In this document: positions 1 through 7,078 of the stretch, piece after piece | Layout: every line of letters starts with the position of its first letter | How positions within the stretch are numbered: position 1 is the stretch's first letter | Source of the DNA: an uncultured Eubacterium sp. | GTDB lineage: Bacteria > Bacillota > Clostridia > Peptostreptococcales > Anaerovoracaceae | Direction of reading: 5' to 3' | NCBI GenBank assembly: GCA_900551775.1 | Contig: URXI01000226.1 | Location: 1-7,195, forward strand | Length of the DNA: 7,195 bases | Position numbers and translations under genes: made by a program | The notes under the pieces: generated by a model | Seen by the model: the letters and a program-made list of their open reading frames with translations, nothing else | Told to the model about the DNA's origin: nothing | Databases searched by the model: none

Positions 1-1678
1 GTGCAGACAGGCCGTCGTCCTCGATCCGGATAAAATCCCCGTTGCGCAGGCGGTAGTATTTCTTCTTTTTGCTGTATCTGCTGAGGATATCGACCAGATC
101 GCTTTTGGTCATATCGCCGGCAGTCATGGTCAGCTCCAGCAGATCCCCGGAAAGAGACAGCCCCACCGAGACCGGCGGCGCCGTCCTGATATTGACACTC
201 TTCAGCTTTTCCGAAACGTAGACCTCGCCGATCTGCTGCATGGCTTCTACGCCGGAAGTCAGCAACTCGTAGATCATCTCCTCGCTGCCGTCGATGACCA
301 GCTGCTTTTCCACTTCATCTAAGCGGCTAAAATACGACGAAACCAGAATACAGCCCTCGATTTCTTTGACCAGATCCCTGCTCTCACTGTCCTTGGTCCT
401 GTCATAGGCATTGTACTTTTTGCTCCCGTAGACCGCTTCCACCTTTCCCGTGACCACGTCCCGATGGGGTGCGTCCAGATAGATTTTCAGCTCAGCGTCA
501 TTGGCCTTGTACGCTTCTTCGTCAAAATCTTCTGTCACCACCTTGCAGTTTTTCTGCAGTTCCGGAAGAAACTCCCTGCAAAAGGCGGGCAGATCTTCTT
601 CTGCGACAAAGAATGGATTGTTGACAGCGGCATCCATGCAGGAAAGCAGCTCGCCGGTCACAGGCGCCTCATCCATAGGCAGCTTATAGATCTCTCCCTT
701 ATCCAGGACGAGATAATTCCGCTCTCCCTGGATCAACAGATTGCTGTCCTTTTCCACCTCGATGCCGCCGTCTTTTGTGGTGATGCGCATCTCGATTTCT
801 GGCCGCTTGTCGCTGACGGTCCATCGCTTTGTCCCTTCGCCCTGCATCGCTACGGCAAAACTGCGCTGGCCCAGGGCGTCCAGCGCCGCTTCAAACTCCG
901 CCCCGGTCAGCTTGATCTCCCTGGCCTTGGGCTGGCTGTAATAATAGGAAGAATACTGCCTGCCGTTTTTTTTCGTCCAGGCAGCCAAAAAGGCCGCAAG
1001 CTGGCGGGATTCAGGGTCAAAGCCATCCAGGGTATGGGTGAATTCCAGTTTTTTCCCATAAGCGTATTTGCTGTTGTCTCGTAGTCTGTCCGCAAATTCA
1101 AAGACATCCTTCAAAACGTACATCTGCCCGGCGCCAATCTTGAACTCCACAAAGAGCTGGGTATCCATAGGGTTCTTCACGATTCTGAACATGGGTTCCA
1201 AACACACATGGCCATAGGTGTCCCGCTGCAAAATCGGCGCCGTCCGGCTCTCGGTGCGCCGGCTCAGAAGATTTTTGACCGCATAAGTCGTCTGGGGCTT
1301 GTAATGCACCGGCTCCTGCCGCTTTGGCCTTCCGCCGGGAATCGCACGGAAAGCCGGCTTCGTGGTTCCCTTCTGACGGGTCATGTACTCCATCAGGACC
1401 GCCACGCAGTGTTTGCAGATCCCCGCATAGCTGGAAAAGGCCGGACATTCACAGTAAGAATCTTCCAGCGTTTCCTCTTCCTCATTATAGGCGAGGCTGA
1501 CGTCGTAATAGTTCCTGCCCGTTCCCTTGACCAGCGCATCGATATTGGTCAGCTCCGGACAGATTTCATCCATCTCGATGTTCAGTTCCAGGATCCTGTC
1601 CTTCTCCAGAAAAATCTGCATGCCCTTTCGATAAGTCTTATCTATCGTCAAAGAACGAATAAACGAATTCGTAATCAT
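1..1678 (-). CDS. SNF2-family helicase with SWIM zinc finger and SNF2-associated domain, N-terminal part (3' partial)
   Basis: The frame stays open from ATG at 1678 to the left edge, giving 559 residues of a longer protein. A SWIM-type zinc-binding motif is visible: C76-E-C78, nine residues, then C88-K-H90. SWIM fingers bind DNA or protein. Residues from about 150 to 540 resemble the bacterial SNF2-associated region, with segments such as YAYGKKLEFTHTLDGF, VYVSEKLKSV and KYYRLRNGDF. In this family that region precedes a C-terminal SWI2/SNF2 DEAD-like ATPase of several hundred residues, which would lie outside the window, so no Walker motifs are seen. The protein is expected to be a cytoplasmic, DNA-dependent ATPase; its physiological role is not well defined. 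The start is supported by GGGAGGG just upstream and by a family-like opening (MITNSFIRSLTIDKTYRKG). The gene has its own -10 box and follows a terminator, so it is probably transcribed separately from its neighbour. Assignment to the family is firm; the biological role is open. Confidence 0.88.
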   Translation of the reverse strand, partial: MITNSFIRSLTIDKTYRKGMQIFLEKDRILELNIEMDEICPELTNIDALVKGTGRNYYDVSLAYNEEEETLEDSYCECPAFSSYAGICKHCVAVLMEYMTRQKGTTKPAFRAIPGGRPKRQEPVHYKPQTTYAVKNLLSRRTESRTAPILQRDTYGHVCLEPMFRIVKNPMDTQLFVEFKIGAGQMYVLKDVFEFADRLRDNSKYAYGKKLEFTHTLDGFDPESRQLAAFLAAWTKKNGRQYSSYYYSQPKAREIKLTGAEFEAALDALGQRSFAVAMQGEGTKRWTVSDKRPEIEMRITTKDGGIEVEKDSNLLIQGERNYLVLDKGEIYKLPMDEAPVTGELLSCMDAAVNNPFFVAEEDLPAFCREFLPELQKNCKVVTEDFDEEAYKANDAELKIYLDAPHRDVVTGKVEAVYGSKKYNAYDRTKDSESRDLVKEIEGCILVSSYFSRLDEVEKQLVIDGSEEMIYELLTSGVEAMQQIGEVYVSEKLKSVNIRTAPPVSVGLSLSGDLLELTMTAGDMTKSDLVDILSRYSKKKKYYRLRNGDFIRIEDDGLSA

Positions 1679-1681
1679 AAA

Positions 1682-1688
1682 CCCTCCC
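1682..1688 (-). promoter_or_regulatory. Ribosome binding site of the SNF2-family helicase gene
   Basis: GGGAGGG on the minus strand, three bases (TTT) before the ATG at 1678. The spacing is short if counted from the last G but normal if the pairing uses the first part of the motif. It supports the chosen start. Confidence 0.6.
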
Positions 1689-1708
1689 GATTATCCAAGT
1701 CTACTTCT

Positions 1709-1714
1709 ATTATA
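1709..1714 (-). promoter_or_regulatory. Putative sigma-A -10 box for the SNF2-family helicase gene
   Basis: A perfect TATAAT on the minus strand, 30 bases upstream of the ATG at 1678, predicts transcription starting near 1700. No good -35 hexamer exists at 16-18 bases: that position falls inside the terminator hairpin and matches TTGACA poorly, and there is no TGn extension. The promoter is therefore plausible but could be weak or activator-dependent. Confidence 0.5.
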
Positions 1715-1741
1715 CAACAAAGGCGGCGCATGCGCACCGCC
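1715..1741 (-). terminator. Rho-independent terminator after the amidohydrolase gene
   Basis: On the minus strand, GGCGGTGCGCATGCGCCGCC (1741-1722) folds into a stem of eight pairs, including one T-G wobble, with a GCAT loop. It is followed by TTTGTTG, a short and imperfect U-run. It begins 23 bases after the stop codon of the amidohydrolase gene. The very GC-rich stem argues for termination; the weak tail leaves some leak-through possible. Confidence 0.65.
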
Positions 1742-1764
1742 AATCTCTGTTTTCCTTTGGTTTT

Positions 1765-3042
1765 TTAGAGCAGTTTATCCAGTTCCTCATCGATGTAGTC
1801 GATTCGTTTTACTTTCGGTTCTTTGAGCAGATGGCCGCGAGCCATGACCAGGGATACGTCTTTCAGGGTAGTCAGGTCCTCCAGAGGATTTTGTTCTGTA
1901 ACGATCATATCCGCACATTTGCCGTCCTCGAGGGAACCCGTGATGTCGGAAAGTCCCAGAATCTGGGCATTGCGAAGGGTCGCGGTGTGCAGCGCAAAGG
2001 CGTTTGACACGCCGCAGAACTTGGCAAAATAGTAAATCTCCCGCCACAGTGCATAGTGGGTGATGTACGGGCAGGACGCATCGGTGCCAAGGCCCAGAGG
2101 AATGTCCTTTGTCAGAGCCTGACGGGCGCTTTCGATGATGTTCTCCATGACCACTTCTGCATTGTACTGGTTCACCTCCGTCATCTTGGTCATCTCTCCC
2201 GGCAGTTTTGCGATGGCAAGGGCCGGAATGATGGTGCAGATCACGGCAGAACCGTTTTTCTTGTACAGATTGATGATCTCTTCGTCCATGGGCGCGCCGT
2301 GCTCGATGGTATCCACGCCTGCCTTCAAAGCGATGCGCACGCCTTCTGTGCTCTCCGTATGTGACGCCACCTTGATGCCCAGCCTGTGGGCCTCGTCGCA
2401 GGAAGCCTTTGCCAGTTCATAAGGCATTCTGACCACGCCCGGCTCCCCTTTGACCTCCGCGTCAAAGACGCCGCCGGTGACGAAGATTTTAATCCAGTCC
2501 GCACCTCTGGCGGCATTGTCTTGAACCACTTTGACGCACTCCTCGGGCGTTTCGCAAGGGATTCCCATGAGGCCGTCTCCGTGTCCGCCGTGAACCGTCA
2601 CGCCGTAGCCGCAGGCCAGAACCCTTGGCCCCACGTATTTGTCAATATTGATCATGTCTCTGTTGGCGAGGTCCTGATAGCTGACCTCACTCACGGAACG
2701 GATGGTCGTAATCCCGGCATGGAGAGAAGTCAGGATATTCTTCTTCACGATAGAACTGAGCACCTTCTGCATCAGCCTGGACTTATCCACCTTGGCAGCC
2801 AGGTCATTGGCCTCGCTGGAATTGGTCGGCTTTCCTGTTCCCGGCAGATGGACATGGGCGTTGATCAGGCCCGGCATCAGATACCGTCCCTTTAGATCGA
2901 TCTCCTCAAAGCCCGCAGGGACGCCGCCCTTTTCTTTTAGTGATACGATCTTGTCATTTTCCACCAAGACCGTCATGGACGGCTGCACCTCCATCTCGGC
3001 CTTACCGTCCAGCACACTTGCATGGGTAAATGCGTATTTCAT
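1765..3042 (-). CDS. Amidohydrolase-superfamily metal-dependent hydrolase (imidazolonepropionase/prolidase-like group)
   Basis: A 425-residue cytoplasmic enzyme with no signal peptide. The N-terminal beta-sandwich segment (about 1-55) leads into the metal-binding barrel. Visible ligands are H63-V-H65 (INAHVHL), K185 in DWIKIFVTGG (the position of the bridging, usually carboxylated lysine), H228 (ASHTE), H248 (IEHGAP) and catalytic D321 (GLGTDAS). An HGGHGDG motif at 151-157 is typical of the COG1228-type branch. These residues fit a binuclear metal site that cleaves amide bonds. Characterised relatives include Xaa-Pro/Xaa-Arg dipeptidases and other carboxamide hydrolases, so a dipeptide or N-acyl amino acid substrate is possible, but the sequence does not settle it. 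The start at 3042 is chosen because GGGAGGAG lies eight bases upstream; a frame extension of 22 residues has no such site and runs through the promoter. The gene has its own promoter and terminator, so it looks monocistronic. Confidence 0.88.
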   Translation of the reverse strand: MKYAFTHASVLDGKAEMEVQPSMTVLVENDKIVSLKEKGGVPAGFEEIDLKGRYLMPGLINAHVHLPGTGKPTNSSEANDLAAKVDKSRLMQKVLSSIVKKNILTSLHAGITTIRSVSEVSYQDLANRDMINIDKYVGPRVLACGYGVTVHGGHGDGLMGIPCETPEECVKVVQDNAARGADWIKIFVTGGVFDAEVKGEPGVVRMPYELAKASCDEAHRLGIKVASHTESTEGVRIALKAGVDTIEHGAPMDEEIINLYKKNGSAVICTIIPALAIAKLPGEMTKMTEVNQYNAEVVMENIIESARQALTKDIPLGLGTDASCPYITHYALWREIYYFAKFCGVSNAFALHTATLRNAQILGLSDITGSLEDGKCADMIVTEQNPLEDLTTLKDVSLVMARGHLLKEPKVKRIDYIDEELDKLL

Positions 3043-3050
3043 CGGAACAT

Positions 3051-3058
3051 CTCCTCCC
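3051..3058 (-). promoter_or_regulatory. Ribosome binding site deciding the amidohydrolase start
   Basis: GGGAGGAG on the minus strand with an eight-base spacer (ATGTTCCG) to the ATG at 3042. This strong site fixes the start 22 codons inside the longest open frame. Confidence 0.8.
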
Positions 3059-3079
3059 TTAATTTGTTCGCATGACTTA

Positions 3080-3108
3080 ATTGTAACAATATTCCGACAA
3101 AATAGCAA
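3080..3108 (-). promoter_or_regulatory. Putative sigma-A promoter of the amidohydrolase gene
   Basis: On the minus strand, TTGCTA (3108-3103, 4 of 6 to the -35 consensus) and TACAAT (3085-3080, 5 of 6 to the -10 consensus) are separated by exactly 17 bases in an AT-rich gap. Transcription would start near 3073, about 30 bases before the start codon. A short inverted repeat (ATTGT-A-ACAAT) overlaps the -10 box. Confidence 0.5.
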
Positions 3109-3125
3109 TTACTCTTGGCAAATTT

Positions 3126-5084
3126 TTAACGATTTTCCCTCTGTATCACAGATTTTTTGGCAATCTGAAAGGCCGCCGTGAAGTACAGGGTATAGAAGAC
3201 GATGATGACCGCCGCGATGCCCCAAGTGACAGCGTGCATCTCTCCGGTCAGATCCGCCAGACCGCCTTGTATCAGATATCTGCTGCACAGCCAGCCTGTG
3301 GGAATACTGGAAAGCAGTGGGAAGATCAGCGGCAGGAAGAAGAAGGCGGCTGTCTGTCGCAGCAGGGTCCGGCTCTGTGCCTGTTCACCCACCCCCAGGC
3401 GCATCAGTGTCAGGTAACGGTGCCGATCCTCCATGGTTCCCGACAAAACTTTCAGTGCCAGAACGGCCATGACCATGAGCAGGAACACTGCCCCGATATA
3501 GAAGGCGCCGATGACAAAGATGGCGCTGTCGCTGTCTGCCGCCTGCCTGTCGATCTCCTTGAGCCAGTAATCGCAGGTCTCAAAGCCTTCCCCGTCCGTA
3601 TAAGTCAGTGCCCTTTGTAAGCCTTCCGCATCATACCGCTTTTGCTTCAGAACATAGCCGATTTCCCTGCTTTCTACCCGCAGACCCTCAGCCGCCTCGT
3701 CGGGAACCACCGCATAAAGACTATGTCCCAGAGGCGACTGTCCTTCCCTTTTGCCGCCGAAGGCATAGCGTTTACCGCCGAGGTCCAAGGTGATTCGGGA
3801 CAGATCCAGATTGTCCGGGTCTGTGCCCTTCATCACGGCAAGGAATCTGCCGCCCAGATCCACGGTCGGATAGCCCAGCGCTTTGCAGAGACGGTTAAAA
3901 TCCCCCTCTGTAATATAGGTATCCGTATAGGTGTCGTCCCGTTTAAACCACTGGGTCAGAGCGTAGAGATCGCTTCTCCCTGCCGTATAAAGAGTATAGG
4001 CGCAGCTTTCTTTTATCGGCAAATAGGTTTGGATGATCGGTTCCGCCTGTTCCGGCGGTATGCTTTGCGCCGGCGCGCCCTCCTGCCCCGTCTCTTCCGT
4101 GTAAGTGATATCAAAAGGGTACGCCTTCTCATGGGCTGCCTTTCCAGACAGTTTCAGCATGAAAGCGCCGTTGGACATGACGATGGACACGGTCAGCAGG
4201 AAGGCCATCATTGCGATCATGACAGCGTTGACACTGAGATTTGCGCTGAGCTGCCGCAGCACAAAGGTGCCGGTTCCGCTGCTGCAGAGTTTTTTCCATT
4301 TCAGCAGCAGGTTGACCAGGCTTTTGGCAAGGCCCATGTGAAAGAGAATCAGCGCTGCTGCCAAGACAAACAGCTCCGTCAGGATTGCATTCTCTTGGCT
4401 GCTGCCTGACCTGTCGATTTCCAGTGACCGAAAAAGGGCAGAGGCTGCACCCGCCAGTGTCAGGGCGGAAAGCGCCGTGAGCAGGATCCAGACCATCGGG
4501 TGTCTGCTTTTCTTTTCCACCTTCTGCTTTCCATGAAGCAGGTCATAGATGCCGGCGACTTTCAGGTATATGGCGGAGGTCAGGGCAGAAAGCAGGAAAA
4601 TCCCCGCCACCAGGCCCATGGCGACCAGCAACCCCTGCACAGAATAAGCTGCAAGGGTCAGCTCCAGATGCAAAAGCCTCAGCATGACTGCCACAATCCC
4701 CTGATAGAAGAATACGCCCACGACGATGCCCAGTCCCAGGGCGATGATGCCGATGAGCGACGTCTCCCCCAGGAAAATCAAAAGGATGTTGTTCCTGGTC
4801 ATGCCCAAGGTCAGGTACATGCCGAATTCCTGTTTTCGGAACTTCAAGAGAAAAGCGACGGCATATCCCAGCACGAAAGCGACAAGGATGGAGATAAAGG
4901 CAGCGAGCCCCGTCAGCCCGTTCTTCACCCCGCTGTTCATCTCCGCCTCCAGGTGCAGCTGCGGACTGAAAATCATATTACACAGTGCAAACAGCAAGGC
5001 GACAGTCAGGATTACCGTCATAAAGTAAATCAGATAGCTTTGCATCTGCCTTTTCACGTTGCGAAGGACTAATTTCATTAACAT
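3126..5084 (-). CDS. Second FtsX/BceB-like ABC transporter permease
   Basis: A 652-residue inner-membrane permease with about ten hydrophobic segments (near 16-38, 57-81, 104-133, 148-173, 198-216, 232-256, 285-308, 520-545, 576-601 and 617-641). One large extracellular domain (about 309-519) lies between segments 7 and 8, as in BceB/VraE-type permeases that handle peptide antibiotics or lipid II-bound ligands. The cytoplasmic motif EFGMYLTLGMTRNN (86-99) is shared with the first permease and is the likely contact with the ATPase. The extracellular domain contains C400 (RLCKALGY) and C504 (FETCDYWLKE), both matched in the partner. The start at ATG 5084 is preferred because GGGGGAAGG lies eight bases upstream and the protein then begins MLMKLVLRN, aligning with MYLKLALRN of the first permease. 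A GTG at 5093, overlapping the previous stop, is possible and would add three residues. Function is inferred from family and context; the substrate is unknown. Confidence 0.88.
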   Translation of the reverse strand: MLMKLVLRNVKRQMQSYLIYFMTVILTVALLFALCNMIFSPQLHLEAEMNSGVKNGLTGLAAFISILVAFVLGYAVAFLLKFRKQEFGMYLTLGMTRNNILLIFLGETSLIGIIALGLGIVVGVFFYQGIVAVMLRLLHLELTLAAYSVQGLLVAMGLVAGIFLLSALTSAIYLKVAGIYDLLHGKQKVEKKSRHPMVWILLTALSALTLAGAASALFRSLEIDRSGSSQENAILTELFVLAAALILFHMGLAKSLVNLLLKWKKLCSSGTGTFVLRQLSANLSVNAVMIAMMAFLLTVSIVMSNGAFMLKLSGKAAHEKAYPFDITYTEETGQEGAPAQSIPPEQAEPIIQTYLPIKESCAYTLYTAGRSDLYALTQWFKRDDTYTDTYITEGDFNRLCKALGYPTVDLGGRFLAVMKGTDPDNLDLSRITLDLGGKRYAFGGKREGQSPLGHSLYAVVPDEAAEGLRVESREIGYVLKQKRYDAEGLQRALTYTDGEGFETCDYWLKEIDRQAADSDSAIFVIGAFYIGAVFLLMVMAVLALKVLSGTMEDRHRYLTLMRLGVGEQAQSRTLLRQTAAFFFLPLIFPLLSSIPTGWLCSRYLIQGGLADLTGEMHAVTWGIAAVIIVFYTLYFTAAFQIAKKSVIQRENR

Positions 5085-5089
5085 GTTTT

Positions 5090-7078
5090 TCACCTTCCCC
5101 CTTGGTTATCCAGTATTACTGCTTTTTTCGCGATGTGATAGGTCGCCGTGAAATAGAGCACGTAAATCAGGATCATGACCATAGCGATCAGTGCGGCGAT
5201 GAGATAGACTTCGCTCTGCTGCGCCGCAAATCCGGTCAGCTTCATGATCTTTCCGCAGATCCAGCCGATGGGAATGCTCAAAGCCACTGGCAGGGCGAAA
5301 GGCAGAAAGAAAAAGCTGAAAATCTGCTGAAACAAGGCTTTGCTCCGTTCCTCTTCTCCCGCTCCAAGACGGTAGAGGACGGCATATCTCTTTTGATCCT
5401 CCGAAACCGTGGACAGGATCTTGAGCGCCAGGATTGCCATGGCCATGAAGAGGAAGATGGCTGCGATATATAAGGCGCCGACGACAAAGATCGCAAGAAT
5501 GCGGTTGCTCCTAATCCGGTTATACTCCTTGATCACATAATTGCACATCTCGTACGATCCACCGGGTTCGTCATCAGCTGACACTTGATAGCTCAGCGCC
5601 TCCTTCAGCCCGTTGCCATCATACCTTCCGTCCTGTAAATCATAGGCGATGCTGTTCATCTGCGGCTGCATCTGTTTTACCGCTTCATCCGGCACGACGA
5701 CGTAGAAATAGACATAGGCGAAGTGGGGATAGTTCTGGCTGGTGCCGCCATAACGATAGGTTGCGCCAGCTTTGATCTTCACCTGGGAAAAATCGTAGTT
5801 CATGCCGTATGCGTCATTGGCGATCACCAGATATTCCTGCTCCAGATTTACCGGATCAAAACCCAGAGCCTGGCAGATTTTGTTGAAATCACTTTCCGCA
5901 AGGAATAAATCCTTCTCGTCTCTCCACTCCGTGCACTGGTGTAAATCGTCCTTTCCCTGGGTATAGAAGGTGAACAGCAGCTTCTTCTCTATGGCCCCAT
6001 ACTTTTGGATGATCGCCTCCCCTTCTGCTACTGAAAGGTGATTGTATTTCAGATCCGCATCGCTCTGGTCCTCGATATAGGTGATATCAAAGGGAATCTC
6101 TCGGTCCAGGACAGCGCGCTGGTTCACCCGCAGCACAAAAGAGGCGTTGGCGCCGATGACGGCAAAGGCCATCAAAAATGCAAGAATCCCGATCATGACA
6201 GAATTGGCGCGAAGAGATGCGCTGAGCTGGCGCAACACAAAGGTGTGGCTTCCGTTGCTAGCGAACTTTTTCTTCTTGAGCAGCAGGTTCACCATGCTTC
6301 TCGAAAGCCCCACATGGAACAAGATCAGGCTGCCTGCCAGCACAAAGAGACTGATAAAAATCGGGCCTGCCTGGCTGGAATCGACCAGAAGCACAGTCTC
6401 CACCTGCCTGCTGAACTGGACGCAGGATGCTGCGATGATGCCCAAGGAGATGACCGTCAGCAGAGACCAGAGCCTCGAATGCTTTACTTTCTTTTCCACC
6501 ATCTGATCGCCGTGTAGCAGTTCATAGATGGTGGCTTTTTTCAAGTAACGGGCTGACGCTGCGGACGATATGGCGAACATGGAGCCGGTCAATACGATGG
6601 TCAGCAGCAGTCCCTTAGCCGAATAACCGGCAAAGGTGAATTCGATTTCCATCAGGCTGGTCATCAGCATGGTCAGTCCCTGATAGAGGAACAAGCCCAG
6701 CAGGATGCCCAGCGCCAGAGCCAGCAGACACATCATCATGGTTTCAGCGACGAAGATCGCGCGGATATTCCGCCTGGTCATCCCCAGGGTCAGATAGGTG
6801 CCGAACTCCCGCTTGCGGCGGCGGATGAGGAACTGGTTGGCGTACAGAATGAGGAAGCCCAGCACGCAGGCCACCACCACGGAGAACATGCCCAGGATGT
6901 AGGTGGTGGAATCGAACACGCTGCGCGAGGCCGAGGTTTCCATATCGAAGAGGATCTGCTGGCTGCCGATGGAGTTGAACGCGTAGAACACCGCCACACC
7001 GAACAGCAGCGTGATGAAGTAGACGGCGTAGTCGCGCACCGATCGGCGGATGTTGCGCAGGGCGAGCTTAAGATACAT
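5090..7078 (-). CDS. First FtsX/BceB-like ABC transporter permease
   Basis: A 662-residue membrane permease with the same plan as the next gene. It has about ten membrane segments (near 17-38, 58-82, 108-133, 152-176, 203-221, 236-258, 290-314, 527-553, 582-606 and 623-647) and an extracellular domain at about 315-526. Shared landmarks are EFGTYLTLGMTRRN (91-104), VLRQLSASL (281-289), PFDITYIED (329-337), C402 and C512. This is the BceB-type layout for detoxification or sensing of cell-wall-active peptides. Its start overlaps the ATPase stop by 11 bases, which implies translational coupling, and GGGGAGG lies six bases upstream of ATG 7078. A longer frame reaching 7147 only reads across the ATPase coding region and lacks family similarity in the extra 23 residues. 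Odd feature: only 9 of the first 99 codons end in A or T, against 28 of the next 100, and arginine is CGN (mostly CGC) before the break, with AGG and AGA appearing after it. The gene may therefore be a recombinant. Confidence 0.88.
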   Translation of the reverse strand: MYLKLALRNIRRSVRDYAVYFITLLFGVAVFYAFNSIGSQQILFDMETSASRSVFDSTTYILGMFSVVVACVLGFLILYANQFLIRRRKREFGTYLTLGMTRRNIRAIFVAETMMMCLLALALGILLGLFLYQGLTMLMTSLMEIEFTFAGYSAKGLLLTIVLTGSMFAISSAASARYLKKATIYELLHGDQMVEKKVKHSRLWSLLTVISLGIIAASCVQFSRQVETVLLVDSSQAGPIFISLFVLAGSLILFHVGLSRSMVNLLLKKKKFASNGSHTFVLRQLSASLRANSVMIGILAFLMAFAVIGANASFVLRVNQRAVLDREIPFDITYIEDQSDADLKYNHLSVAEGEAIIQKYGAIEKKLLFTFYTQGKDDLHQCTEWRDEKDLFLAESDFNKICQALGFDPVNLEQEYLVIANDAYGMNYDFSQVKIKAGATYRYGGTSQNYPHFAYVYFYVVVPDEAVKQMQPQMNSIAYDLQDGRYDGNGLKEALSYQVSADDEPGGSYEMCNYVIKEYNRIRSNRILAIFVVGALYIAAIFLFMAMAILALKILSTVSEDQKRYAVLYRLGAGEEERSKALFQQIFSFFFLPFALPVALSIPIGWICGKIMKLTGFAAQQSEVYLIAALIAMVMILIYVLYFTATYHIAKKAVILDNQGGR
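5093..5101 (-). promoter_or_regulatory. Ribosome binding site deciding the second permease start
   Basis: GGGGGAAGG on the minus strand lies within the last codons of the first permease gene, eight bases before ATG 5084. The next in-frame ATG (5078) would be 14 bases away, and the upstream GTG (5093) overlaps the site itself, so 5084 is the best start. Confidence 0.6.

Noticed and set aside
464..1084. A 206-codon open frame on the plus strand opposite the SNF2-family gene
   Set aside because: The minus-strand frame is continuous and matches the SNF2-associated family; the plus frame has no family-like features and is a shadow.
1098..1448. A 116-codon minus-strand frame beginning near the SWIM finger, at first suggesting a frameshift
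   Set aside because: Reading the frame from 1678 codon by codon shows no stop through to base 2, so the gene is intact and this is an out-of-frame shadow.
3080..3090. Short inverted repeat ATTGT-A-ACAAT over the amidohydrolase -10 box, considered as an operator
   Set aside because: Only five pairs, no extended symmetry and no second copy; chance is likely in an AT-rich gap.
3043..3108. A 22-residue N-terminal extension of the amidohydrolase
   Set aside because: It covers the promoter and the strong ribosome binding site of the 3042 start and resembles no part of the family.
3642..4409. A 255-codon open frame on the plus strand within the second permease gene
   Set aside because: It lies opposite a clear membrane permease, has no ribosome binding site or recognisable domain, and long antisense frames are common opposite GC-rich codons.
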